Positions 41,301 to 52,163 of a stretch of 64,000 nt of DNA are shown one piece after another (positions within the stretch are counted from its first letter, which is position 1; every line of letters starts with the position of its first letter). The stretch is from Diplosphaera chodatii. Its lineage: Eukaryota > Chlorophyta > Trebouxiophyceae > Prasiolales > Stichococcaceae. The notes under the pieces are model-generated. The model did no database searches. It had not been told where the DNA came from and saw only the letters and a list, made by a program, of their open reading frames with translations. The position numbers and the translations under genes are program-made. The stretch covers positions 955,001 to 1,019,000 of the forward strand of contig JAALGY010000037.1 of the NCBI GenBank assembly GCA_032358165.1, read 5' to 3'.

Positions 41301-42382
41301 CTGGTGTCCGTGCCAACAGACTTCTTCCAGACCAGCCTCGCTCTCGGCAGCCTCATGCAGGTGCGTCACCTGGTCAGCAGCGGTGATCCGATGCGTCATT
41401 CCCATGCACAGGCATCCCGCAGCTTGTTGCGCAGCAAGGGCTTTCACCACCAGCCAGGCGCCAGACGGCGCTCCTGGCACAGCCCCCGGCCCTGTGGCAA
41501 GTCCCACACGACATCGCTGCAGGGGGTGCTGGGGGAGCGGGCGCTGCAGGGCAGCAGCGTGATGGTGCACCCCTTCCTGGTGGCGGGCTGGGCGGGCCTA
41601 GTGGCCACCTCGCTCAACCTGCTGCCCGTCGGCAGCATCGACGGCGGCCGCATCGTGCAGGTGCGGTGTCGGCGTGTAACACGTCAAACGTGGACACGCA
41701 AGGCTTTCAAAACACCTATTTAGAGCGTAGTGTTTTCCACACACCGTACAATGCTGTGCGCTGACAGAGTCACCGTCGCAGCGCCCTGCATGCATGTGTG
41801 CGAATGTCAGCCCCGCAGTTCCCACGCCTGATGGCCGTGGCGTCATTCCACCACAGGGCGCCTTTGGGCGGGCGGCGCTGGGCGTCACCTCCCTGTTCAC
41901 GTACATCGGGCTGGGGCTGGGCGTGCTGGGCAGCGGCCTGGCGCTGCCCTTCGGCCTGTACATCCTCATCGTGCAGCGCTCCCCTGAGGCGGTGCTCCAG
42001 GACAGCGTCACCCCGCCCTCCTCCAGCCGCCAGGTGCGCGCCACCAGGGTTTGGGTCTCGTGTAGAAGTGTTCTGCTGATAACCCGTCCTGCTGGCTGCG
42101 TTGCGCGTCGGGCAGACTGAGGACTTTGCCCACACCAAGCAGCGCTGAGGAGAACTGTTGCACCCCTGTGGCTGTGCCATTGTGCACTTGCCAGCAGCCT
42201 TGTCACAGCATTGTCATGCTTGCGTTGGCGTTCAAGCTTTCGAGCTGATCTGTCCCTGTTCTGCGCGCTCACAGATCGCCGCCGCAGCTCTCATTTTTGC
42301 CGCTCTCCTTGTGTTGCTACCAATGGCGCCGGCGGGCGGCTTCACAGACGACGTGGCATCACAGTCCAACCTATTCCTGTGA
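38330..42382 (+). CDS. EGY1: EGY1-type plastid site-2 metalloprotease
   Basis: Intramembrane zinc protease of the S2P family, orthologous to EGY1, which in plants sits in thylakoids and is needed for chloroplast development. The start at 38330 gives a Ser/Ala/Arg-rich transit peptide. A charged region follows (RKDEEEERVKSAAKRAQDEA, 38829; RKAEEAREKERARRDGKADG). Then come LWNELEGMLRPAELDRKDID (39465), FVRGTLRMPREQLFDVVNAN, YELFMTTDQSEEGEDPRGGP (40008), QTGFAVVLALFTAGSCLQLG (40305), the zinc site TAHEIGHRVMAA (40707), SFLIPNGVVGCFGSVTPF (40953), DLFDVSVAGPAAGAAVAAAL (41035), the second zinc ligand motif LNLLPVGSIDGGRIVQ (41618), and AALGVTSLFTYIGLGLGVLG (41874). HExxH and NxxPxxxxDGG are both intact, so it should be active, unlike EGY3. 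The stop is at 42380-42382. More than eight introns. Confidence 0.92.
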
Positions 42383-43148
42383 TGTGACTGCTGCAAACTC
42401 ATCAGCGAGAAGAGCCGACCGGCATTGAGGCTGGCACCATTCAACCGAACACACTCTGAGAGCTTGCTTTTAAGAATTTTGAGCTCTGCTGCGGGCATAA
42501 AGCTTAAAGAGAAAAAAGGGAGAAGAAGATTTCTGGTGGCAGCACCAGGTGTGTGTTGTGTTCTTAGCCACCGCCAGCATGTAGAGTGTCGAGTAGTTTC
42601 GATGAGGCTGCGATGTTGTTGCAAACGCTGTGTTGTCAGAGGCCTTGCTTTAGACATACAGCAATAAGCCACAGGTCCACCCTGCCACCGTTTTGCACTG
42701 CACCACTGACTGTGCATGTGCACCACACCCAAATCGTAGCTGAATCATAGCTAGAAAATTCTGATGCAATGCTATGCATGACACCATAGCTAGTTTGCTT
42801 GCATGCATACCACAACCCCAGCACACCAATGATGATGCCTGCATCGCTGTGCACCAACCTACTGTGCCAAAACATGGTGCGCAAAATGCACCTCATGATC
42901 ACCGCTCCACATGTCCTGACCCCAAGCTTTCCGGTATGATGCTTGACATGGCAATGCTGCTGCTGTGTTGCCTGGTTGCACGCAAAATGCCCTCTCTGCT
43001 GCCCTCTCTGTCGGTCTGCAGCACTCCAGCTGTCCTTTTCCAAACACTTGCTCGCTACTACGACATGTGCTGCCAGATGGGCGCCACTTGCTGCAAAGGG
43101 CACCCATCTGTTCATGGCCCCGCCACACAGCTGGTAGCATGGCTTTTT
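42383..43148. other. convergent intergenic spacer
   Basis: Holds the 3' UTRs of EGY1 (+) and the PWWP gene (-). The PWWP gene may have an extra 3' exon here if the gtggca after DNAW acts as a donor, but I see no strong candidate. No repeat or RNA gene seen. Confidence 0.4.
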
Positions 43149-45947
43149 TCAGGGCGTCGGCTCTCCGAGGTGCCACCAGGCATTGTCCAGCGACTGCTGC
43201 AGCTGCGCGTCACGTGTTGCTGCCCGGGCACGATAGTTGTCCCCGAATCGTGTCAGCTTGCTGGACGGCAGCCACTGCAAACATCGAGGAGCATGCCTGA
43301 GCCACTGCGCGGCGACGGGCCATACAGAGGCCTCACACTCACGTTCACTGGGCTTTCGCATTGCAGCAGTCTACAAGGTGACAGCCATACCCGAAGCCCT
43401 GAACGCCTAAACCCTCACCTGGAAGTCAGCGGTGCCAAAGAACACCACAAAGACAGGGCGCTGCATGCTGGGCTCCCGCACCCGCTGTGCTGCAGGTGTG
43501 GGCGCCTGCACCTGTTGGCAACCAATGGAACACTCCAGCATCAGCTGTCATATGCGATCAGAGAGCGGCTGTCAATGACGTCCGCACGGCAGGCAACCAC
43601 AGCTCAAACAAGCAACAAGGCGACTGCACGCCAGTCCAACTGCATGATGGATGCCATGTGTGGTGCCACTGGGGGCAGGAAGGGCGAACCTGCGCAGGCC
43701 AGTGCGGGAAGCCGGCCATCTTGGCCCACACGACCTGGCCCTCCCGGAAGCCGTGCCACTGGCCGGCGCCAAAGCCCCCGAGCGGCTCACCGGCGGCAGC
43801 GCCCCTGCTGAGGACAGGCGCACCCGCCGCTGCCGCTGCTGGGCGGCTTGCGGCGAGGGAACCGGCCCTGCCAGCACTGCCGGCCCTGGCGGGAGGTGCA
43901 CCCGAAGGCCGGGCCGCAGCCGCGCTGCCGAGCTTCTGACTCTGCTGCCTGGCTGGCGCCGCCGCCGCCTGGCTGCCGGCCGCCAGCGGCGAGGTGCCCC
44001 TTTGCAGCACCTGGGGAGCGGGGCGCATTGCTGGAGATGCAGCCGGCGACGACCGCTTGGCTGCGGAGGCGTGGGCTGCCTCTGGCGAACCCTTACGCTT
44101 GGAGCCCCCGCCGCCGCCTTTCTGCCTGTGAAGACCCTGCGCCCGCGCTGCTGTCGGGGACTGCTGGCGTGCGGTGGCGGGCTCCGGCTGCGGGGAGGAG
44201 GTGGCTGAGCGGGGCAGGCTGCCGCCTCTGCTGCCTGCTGCGGAGCTGATGCTGGCGGCGCCCGCCCCCTTCTGGCGCTGCGACGCCACGGCCGCGGTCC
44301 CTGCTGCGTGCTGCTGTGATGCTGCAGCAGGAGAGGCATCCCGCCGAGGCGACGCGGTGATCGGCGTTGCCTCGGCTGCCAGCCAATCGACAGGCTTTGG
44401 CCGTGGCTTGGGCTGCACGCGCTGCTGCGGCTTCTCGTGCTGCTGCGGCTTGCATGCAGCATCCTGCCGCTGGGGCTGGTGCCGTGGCTGATGCTGGGGC
44501 GTTGTCGCATGCCGGGGCTCCGGCACAGCCTGGTGCCTGTGCTGCGGCTGTGCTGGAGCGGTTCGGGGACTCGGCGTCTCCTGAGGTGCTGGCCTGCCGG
44601 CCGCAGACGCAGCGGGTGCCTGGCTGGACGGCCAAGCTGGCATGCCTGGCTGAGTCGTACCGTCATACTGCCTGCACAGCCCCAATAGTTGCGCTTGGTT
44701 CGTGTGGCAATGGCACATGGCTGTTGCGATGCTGCTGGGACCAGCAACGAGGAAGAGGAAGCAGCAACATTACATGGCACCGTGCCAGGGCATTGTGAGT
44801 GAGGCCGTGACATACCCGGTCAGCGGCGCAAAGCCGTTGCTGACGCTGCCGGGGCTGGGAGCGTCCATGAACGCGCCCTCCCGCGTGGAGCTGGCCTCGG
44901 AGCTGCGGGCGCCCGCAGCCGCCGCCTGCTCCCACCACTGCGTCGCATCTGCCTCCTTCCCCTGCCGCCAGCCACACAGCAAATCAAGGAGACACACCGC
45001 AGGGCCTGGTGGATCGAGTTGGCAGGGCTGCTGGCTGAGGCAGCCGTCGGCAGGCCTGGCGGCCCACATGGACGCAGGTTTGCCGAGTGCGGAAAGTCCT
45101 GCAGCTAGAGGACGCCTTTCAGCATGGGCATAGCAGGTGTTTGACGGCGCCTGCAGGGTCTGCTTACCTTGGCAGGAAAGCTGCTGCTGCTGCTGGGCTG
45201 CCATGTTGCAGGGCCAGCCTGCGTGGCGTCGGCCGCGACTTGATTCCTCGCTGCCTGATGTCCGTTCGCAAAAGTCTCATCCACCCAGCTGCCTGAAAAT
45301 CCATGAAGTACGCGGTATTACTAGGAAAGCGGTGACATGATCTAGTATGTACTACTGGTGCGGACTGCGATGCCGAATGTGAACACCACGGCGCAAGAAG
45401 CAAGAGGCCTGACCAAGTGGTGACAAGCACTCCTCCATCTCGCGGCTCAGGAAATCGATGAGGTCTGACGGCAGCTGGGACGCTTCCCGTGCGTTGCCTC
45501 CATCGCCGCCGCTTTGGCGGAGCTGCTTCAGGCCGCTTGGTGCCCTAGCCGTCTCGGTGGCTGCACAATGTCAACAAGCATCATCATGAGTCCGAAGAGG
45601 AACACGCAGGATCTTTCAAGATGAGCAGCCTGCACTTGGCCCACGCAGGGTGTGCACATCACGTCCAGTTGGCAGCTGCAGCTTTCTGCAAGCTGCTGCG
45701 CACCAGCAGGTTGCACGCAGCTCTTGGTACGCTGATTCTATTAGGAAGAATGAGCAGAGCAGGCGGCCCGATGCTGCGACAGGGGTGCAGCCATCAGCAG
45801 GCTTACTGGAACCTGCTTACAAAGTGGTGGCTCACCCCCATATGGATCCCGCAGCGGCGCTGTGACTTCGACCAGCTTTGCGCCCTTGAACATGATGCGC
45901 AGCTTCTGCGCCCTCGGCGGCTCGCCGCCCGCCGCTGGCATGGCCAT
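43149..45947 (-). CDS. PWWP-domain protein
   Basis: Probable chromatin reader; PWWP domains bind methylated histone tails and DNA. The domain is built from three exons joined in phase: VVWAKMAGFPHWPAQ (ends about 43720), then VREPSMQRPVFVVFFGTADF (43495-43400), then LPSSKLTRFGDNYRARAATR (43280 to the stop at 43151-43149). SWWxK and PWWP appear here as VVWAK and PHWPA. A roughly 300-residue Ala/Ser/Pro/Gln-rich and basic linker, including a KRKGSPEAAHASAAKRSSP segment, precedes the domain (44655-43760). Upstream exons include 45204-45176 (MAAQQQQQLSCQ) and about 45081-44811 (KEADATQWWEQAAAAGARSS). Two further exons join in phase to each other, 45947-45836 (KLRIMFKGAKLVEVTAPLRD) and 45568-45420 (LPSDLIDFLSREMEECL), and may be its true N-terminus or a separate small gene; the start is therefore 45947 or 45204. 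Confidence 0.65.
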
Positions 45948-46596
45948 GGGTGCTATCGGACGATGTGCCTGCGGCATACATGCAGACATTGGTCAAGAGC
46001 ACAGCGGCAGCGCGCATGAGAAGGTCTCGAAGTGTGGGGCCAGCCGCAGCTCACGCGCGATGCGATCCGCACCGGGCCGCTGCCGACGGCTGACTCGTGA
46101 TAGAGTTGCAGACGCGAGCACCGGGAGCGATGCAGAATCTGCAGCCGCTGTTGCTGTGCGTGTGCTGAATGGGTCAAGGGCAGCACAAACGCTGTTGACA
46201 GCACGTCAGATGCCGCCGCCTCCGGGAGATGCGGTGCTGTCGCAACTGTACACGCCGTAGGCAGTGTCACATGCTCAAACCGTTGTGTCCGGTCCGGAAA
46301 CACTTAGATTGCAGCAAGGCATTCAATACTGATTTGCTGCTGCCCAGGCGGAAGGAAGGATGCGGCGCGCGCTGTTGGAAGCCGCGCATATGCTCACGCG
46401 AGTTGGCCTGGTGGCCCATGTCATTAGGTCGGGGCGCGGGAGACGCCAGCGTGGCCAGATCCACAAAGATCCATGGTAACACCTTTCCATCTGGGTGCAG
46501 TCGAACAGAGGTCGCACTCTTGCAGCACATCGTGCTTGCACCCTTGACATGATGGCACCTATTCCAGATTCAAGGTCAGCGGGACAGCCATGATGA
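45948..46596. other. region with unplaced exon-like frames
   Basis: Between the PWWP gene and the farnesyltransferase stop. Open segments exist on both strands, for example plus 46360-46476 (MRRALLEAAHMLTRVGLVAH) and minus 46104-46027 (ADRIARELRLAPHFETFSC). None joins convincingly to a neighbour, so I leave them unassigned. Confidence 0.35.
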
Positions 46597-48848
46597 CTAC
46601 TGCTGCGCCAAATAGAGTTCCCCCAGCGCAGTCAACTGGCTGTCCCAGAGTTGCCGCCGCACAGGGTCTGCCAAGGCCAGCTCGCGCCACAGTGATGCAG
46701 CGTGGGCAGTGGCGCTTCGTGCTGTTTCTGCATCCTGCTGCTTGCCAGCGGCAGCCGCACGGGCGGCGTACACATCAGCCAGCAGCTCCAAAGCGCCACC
46801 GCATGCTGGCTCCTCTGCCAGAATCTGCACTCCAGGTAGTGTACATGAGGAGTTTCTTGCACCTTCACCTCCCAACTCACGGCGACGTTCTCTATGCTGA
46901 CTTAAACAGTCAGAGCAGGAACGGCAACGCCGTCCCGGATTTCAGTTGCTGATGTCATTCAGGCAACTGCATGTACAAGACAGCAGAAGTGTCCACCTGG
47001 CAGCACAGTTGAGGGAGGCGCTGGTCATGCAGCCAGGCATCGCCACCACCCGGCAACGTCAGCAGACCGCGCAGATAGTTCCATGCGCTGCCGTTATGAG
47101 CGCCACGCTGCAGCTGCTCCGCTGCAAACGCCAGCTCATGGACGGCAACGGCGTCGTACGCGACACCGCCAGCGCCGCCGCCGCCGCCGGCCCCATCTGC
47201 AAACAGCGCCGGGCTGTGGAGGACACCGCACAGCTGAAAGCACAGCTGGCACCCGCACCCAAACTCATGCTGGACTTGCTCTCCGTCAGACAGTGTGGTT
47301 GCCGGAGTACTCTGAGCACAATTCCTGGACACGAGACCGCATGACCGCCGCCACGACTCCCACAGCAGGCTGCCCACCTGTTGCTCAGGAGGAAGAAGCG
47401 TTGGGCCCAGGCGCTGTTGTCGCGCGCGTCCGCAGCTATGCAGGCGTCCACAAACTCCAGCTCAGCCGCCCACCAGTCGCTGCATCCATCATCGTCCCCA
47501 CGGCTTTCGCTGTGTCCGCCCATGCCGCCCTCTGGGGGGCGCGTCGCTGCTGCGGCCCCATTTGCTGCAGCCGCAGCTGGCTGTGGCGCTCCTGCTGCGC
47601 CGGCGGCGGCCAGCAGCACCGCCTGGCGGTGCGCCCACGCGTGGTAGTTCTTTGGCTCGAGCGCCAGGCAGTCTGCTGCAAACCGCATCTCCTGCAACAA
47701 ACGGTGGTCGCTGGTGAAGTGGCCAGCGCTGCTCGTCCAACTGACGGCAGACACAAGCTCTGCCTACCAATTTCTGTTGTGCAATACACCATGCATCACG
47801 AACGTACAGTGTGCACAGCAAGGACAGCATCTGGGAATACATTGCTGACCATGAACGGAAGCTGCACCTCGCAGGTCATGATCCAGAAAGCGAGGTGCAT
47901 TGTCTCCATGCGTTGACATTTGCCCTGCAGTTGCATCACGACATCTGAGAACGGAACACGCACCTCTGCAATGTTGAGGGCACCGAGCTGCAGGGCGATG
48001 CGGCGCCTGTGGTTCCACAGCTGGTAGTTCTTGGCCCCACTCGCCAGCGTGCAGCTGTGCAGGAAGGCCAGCTCGGACGCCTGCACATGATGCAGGGCAT
48101 GCTGTGACAAGGCGCAAGACATGCATCATATCACAAACTCACTCAAACAGTCTGAGCGACGTAGCATCGCCTATGCGACAGGACAGCTGCTGCTGCTATT
48201 TGATGTCCTCGATGACATGCCACCTTGCTGCCCTGGCCAGCGCGCAGGCAGCGCCAGCGGCATATCCATGCTGTGTAGTTTGCTGGGTTGTCACTGATGA
48301 CCTGCAAGGCCATCCCGGGTGCATGCAAGACTCCTCGCGAGGAACAACATGTACATGGCTGCTGCACTGCTTGATTGATGTCAAGATGATCGGCTCTCAG
48401 GTACCATCGTGTGAACAAGTGCTACAAATGTGCGCAGGGCTTCTACCTGTGCGGTCAGCCGAAAGGTCCGTGTGCTGACCTCGCCTGCAGCCGCAAGGGC
48501 ATACAGGAATGCCAGCCGCTGCCGTGCCTCATCACTATACTGAATCGCAACCACAGGTTGGCCCGGCTCGCTCAAATCTAGCGGCTGCACATCTGCAAGG
48601 ATATTTGTGTCAGGATTTGGCACTAGACAACTTTCGGGATGCTACCTTTTCTGTGTCTGTCATGAGAAGCGCAACCGTCGACTAAATGCACGAAGAGCTG
48701 GTGCTTGCATGAGCAGAGACAGTCAGGCCGCGCGAGATGCCGGACCTGCAAAGTCAGGGTCATCAGCCAGGGTCAGAATGCCGGCGCCGCCATCTACATC
48801 CTCATCCGACGACGAGATCAGCTCCTGAATGATAGCAGCTCCTGCCAT
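46597..48848 (-). CDS. FNTA: protein farnesyl/geranylgeranyltransferase alpha subunit
   Basis: Shared alpha subunit of farnesyltransferase and geranylgeranyltransferase I, which attach isoprenoids to CaaX proteins. The ATG at 48848 opens MAGAAIIQELISSSDEDVDG; the next exon reads DVQPLDLSEPGQPVVAIQYS and GEVSTRTFRLTAQ. PFTA repeats follow in order: VISDNPANYTAWICRWRCLR (48305), LASGAKNYQLWNHRRRIALQ (48040), LALEPKNYHAWAHRQAVLLA (47670), ADARDNSAWAQRFFLLSNR (47440) and GAHNGSAWNYLRGLLTLPGG (47100). The last exon ILAEEPACGGALELLADVYA runs to GELYLAQQ with the stop at 46599-46597. An Ala/Gly/Pro-rich insert of about 40 residues lies between repeats 3 and 4 (47600-47490), and the DWWAAELEFVD helix resumes after it. 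Several introns; length otherwise typical for the family. Confidence 0.92.
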
Positions 48849-48922
48849 GATGGCTGCAGAGATGGCATCCGCTCAGCACGTCGCTGTCCAAGGGCGGCAG
48901 ACGCTGCCGTGCTGCAGGCAGG

Positions 48923-49623
48923 CTAGGCTGCCAGCTGGCGGACAACCATAAATCTGATGTGCTGTGTGTCACAAAGGTATATGTGCACGGTCTCCGTCAC
49001 GCGGCTGACGATGTGCTGCAAAACGTCAAGCTGCATGTGTGACGCATGCCGCCTAGCGGGACGCGGACGTCAGTGTGGAATATACCTCGGCGCCTCAAAC
49101 ATCCAGCTGCATGCAACCCAGGAACGCCATGTCAGGCGATTGTCGTACCATTGCTGTCTGACATCATTCAATGCAGCAATGCACATGCATGTCATAGCAA
49201 TCACCGTACTTGTCCTTCTTGATTTCTGCCAGCTGTCCGCGAAGCTCGCTCAGCACCTTCTGGTGCTCAACTGCAAGGCACACAGCCGTACATGTCTGAA
49301 AAGCTGCTTGGATCTTACAATACGTATCCCGCATCGAGGATAGATAGTACCCGGTGTGATGACTGTGCTCACGCTCTTGGGGACTGATGGGGATGCCGCA
49401 AGGCTGGCTTTGGTGTGCGGGCCCTGCGTGGCCAGTCAGCGTTTTTTGGGATGTGACATGATCGCGTTGCTGCAGTGCATGAATGTTTGCGACGCCTCTG
49501 CCATGGACAAGCGACATATCGCGGGCATGCACCTTGTGAGTCTGGTTCGATCGGCACCGCGGTGTCAGCCTCTTCAGGCTGTTGGTGCACAGCTTGCTGA
49601 CCTTGGGCGCGAGCGTCTGCCAT
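48923..49623 (-). CDS. small protein, unknown function, uncertain model
   Basis: An ATG at 49623 opens MADARAQGQQAVHQQPEEAD, ending at a ggtgca donor near 49533. It joins in phase to an exon (about 49271-49205) encoding VEHQKVLSELRGQLAEIKKD, a short coiled coil. From there either an exon at about 49150 gives MVRQSPDMAFLGCMQLDV and a stop (about 71 residues in all), or splicing reaches an exon at 49032-48923 encoding LDVLQHIVSRVTETVHIYLC and MVVRQLAA with its stop at 48925-48923. I cannot join all pieces in one frame. It lies only 75 bp upstream of the farnesyltransferase start on the same strand. No family recognised. Confidence 0.35.
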
Positions 49624-50046
49624 TCACACTTCTGTAATGCAGACGTGACGGGCCGGATGCTTGACGCAAGTTGCGAATGTCATGTCTGCCATGCTGATTG
49701 CTCATGATAGCAATGGGGCGCATGATGACTAATATGAAGCCTTTACATTCGCTGATTGTGTTGCCCGTGTTCCTCAGACACATGATGTGTGCAACGTGAA
49801 CCCCTAGCATACATGGACATATGCATGTTTCAACCACGGCAGTTCCCTCAACGACGGCAAGGACTGCTGCCACCCTGCCTGCGCATCAAAAACCAAACAA
49901 TCAATGGTTTCCTGGCGAAAATGCTGAGCACGCAGTGACGTGTATCACATTTACTCGCGCGCACGTCGTGGCCGAGCAGACAGACTCACCAGCCGTGCAG
50001 CACGTCAAGCTGCACAGATGCAGCCTGCCGCTCCTTTGGCCTCCGC
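49624..50046. other. intergenic region 3' of SEN2
   Basis: Between SEN2 and the small uncertain gene, both on the minus strand. AT-richer than neighbouring coding sequence. I see no exon or repeat here. Confidence 0.4.
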
Positions 50047-51626
50047 CTAGTCTCGAGGATCCTCGGCAAGCGGTGCAAAGCCGTCCGGAGCGGTCCACCT
50101 GACGACCTTCCGCTCATCAATCTGCACTCACGTACGTAATGAAGCAATAGCATACACGTTGTTGGTCCCTGACCCTGCGTGCAGCACTCATTGCCGCTTG
50201 CGGCCCTGGCATCACAGTCCGCACAGTGGCGCTCACCGACATGCGCGCAAGGCAGGCAGGGCTGCTGCGGTCCAGGCCTGGCGGCTCCAGGATGCTGGCT
50301 ATCAGCAGCCGTTTCCGCACCTGGTTGCATCAAGGTATGTCATGTCAGGGTGATTTCCAGTATGTGCTCACAGCACGCCAGTGCACATGCATGTGGTATA
50401 ACCATTCCCTGACAGCTGCAACAAAGCAACTCATTCCAGGCAGGGTCAGCATGATGCTGATGAGCCAGATGCACCTGCACGTTGACCCGGTTGGTGATGC
50501 TGACCTCCCGCCACTCAAGGCTGTTGCCGTCGTCAGGCATGGCCGTGCGCACAATGACGGTGTGCTCGGCGTGCACCTACACCACCACCAGCATGACCTT
50601 CATAAGGTCCCTCGCCGAAAAGATGCACTCAATGTTGCACACCTTACACATCTGACAAGGTGTCACGAGGAACATTGCAGGGTACAATCACCTCTGACCG
50701 ATGTGCCCTGTAGATCACATAGTGAGCACCAAAGTCCAGGCCATCGCGCACAAACCAACCCTGCAGTGACGCAGATCACCATGTGCTGGTGCTGCACTGA
50801 GCTTGACCACAACCAGATTGCGTCATCTTGCATTTGGCAAGGCACACCTTGCTGCGGTAGTGCAGGTAGCATGCATATAGGTGTGCAAAGCCTGGCATGG
50901 CATCAGTGCAATGCCTCCAGAATGCCTGCACGATCAAAGACTTTGCGGGTTAGGCAAAGATATAACAAGCACGTGCATCCAATAATCAACGCCGTCAACA
51001 GGAGCTTGCTGGGCGCCCTCCCTAACAGGAGAAGTGGCCCAGATCAACTCTGAGCAGAGTCTCTGACCTCCAGGGACAGCTCGCCGTTGGCCGCCATGAC
51101 TGTGAGACAGCCCAGCGCATGCGCTGCAAAGAAGGCGTCGACAAGCGGCAGCTGCAGCATCGGACCCCACCGCAGCGCCCGGCGCTCATAGACGCTCAGC
51201 TGGTGCAGCACGGAGATGTATCAGCATGACTGGTGATGGGCCTCCGTCTGCAGGGCTACACTTGCACCATGGCACTGCAGCAATGGCTCGTGCGAATCTT
51301 CAACGGGGCCAATCGAATACCTGAGGGTCAATCGTGGACGAGTGCATGTCACCAATGTCGCAGCTCTGGTACAAGTGCGCCGTGGAAAAGTCAACCACCA
51401 TGGTGACGAACTGCCCATCCAGCTGGCACTTGGAGGACGTTTTGCTTAGGTTGATGAGCGCCTGTGAGACGCCAGATGCCGCGTCGAGTACGGGCAGGGC
51501 AAGCGGAAATTGCGGCAAGTGCAGACGGCGCGCAATGGGCTACAGATGTGGCACCTGACGTAGCGGGATCAGTACTGGGCCTTTGCGACGCTTCTTCTTG
51601 GCATGTGGCCTGACAGGCTGCGACAT
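50047..51626 (-). CDS. SEN2: tRNA-splicing endonuclease subunit SEN2
   Basis: Catalytic-type subunit of the nuclear tRNA intron endonuclease. The ATG at 51626 gives MSQPVRPHAKKKRRKGPVLI, echoing the basic N-terminus of human TSEN2, and joins in phase to ALINLSKTSSKCQLDGQFVT (about 51465). Then: LSVYERRALRWGPMLQLPLV and DAFFAAHALGCLTVMAANGE (51200-51080), AFWRHCTDAMPGFAHLYACY (50930), GWFVRDGLDFGAHYVIYR (50755-50700), VHAEHTVIVRTAMPDDGNS (50570), WREVSITNRVNVQ (50517) and VRKRLLIASILEPPGLDRSS (50320), ending IDERKVVRWTAPDGFAPLAE with the stop at 50049-50047. The Tyr of DFGAHYVIY, the His of VHAEHTVIV and the Lys of VRKRLL are candidates for the conserved Tyr-His-Lys catalytic triad. Seven or more exons. 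The spacer to the first F-box gene is divergent. Confidence 0.85.
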
Positions 51627-52163
51627 GGTGCATGTGTTGGCTGATAGGACGCAGTTGCCGTCGGAAATGCAAGGCGCACAGAGTGCTTGTCAGTGGTGCT
51701 TTGAGGTTGGCCAGATCAATCGCTCACAGACGCAACCGCGAGCGTCGCATATCGCCTACAAGAAGTGTACTGCAGTGGCAGAGATGTGAGGACACACACA
51801 ACACTTGCAAATTGACATCTGGAGGCACAAATGGCAGCATCACTGCATCAGCATCCAGTCATGCATGTGCAGCCCTGCTGCAGCAGCATGCATCTGTCAG
51901 AACTCAGAATGTCACTTACCTGTGCGGCTATTACCCGGCTGCCATCATTGACGATCACGATCACACTCCGGACGGGACCATCTGCCCACAGCTTTGCCAC
52001 TTAGGCCATCATGCAGCGGGCAATCATCAGCGCATGAAAGGAAGTGGCAGTGACGAGCATGTGGTGTGCATGAAAATGCCCATCAGCTTGTAGACATCTT
52101 CGGACGTATCCAAGTCGTGCGTGCTCGGCCGTGGATCCGGACAGCAGCCGTGACACTGCATAC
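51627..52163. other. divergent upstream region SEN2/F-box array
   Basis: Holds the promoters of SEN2 (-) and F-box copy 1 (+). One minus-strand frame at about 51996-51919 (LWADGPVRSVIVIVNDGSRV) ends at a good gtaagt donor and could be an upstream exon, but has no ATG of its own. Confidence 0.4.

Noticed and set aside
43572..44813. 413-residue minus-strand frame overlapping the PWWP linker
   Set aside because: Arg/Pro/Ser-rich shadow of the real frame; it does not enter the PWWP domain, while the neighbouring frame does.
50226..51053. 275-residue plus-strand frame
   Set aside because: Lies antisense to recognised SEN2 exons and has no domain of its own.
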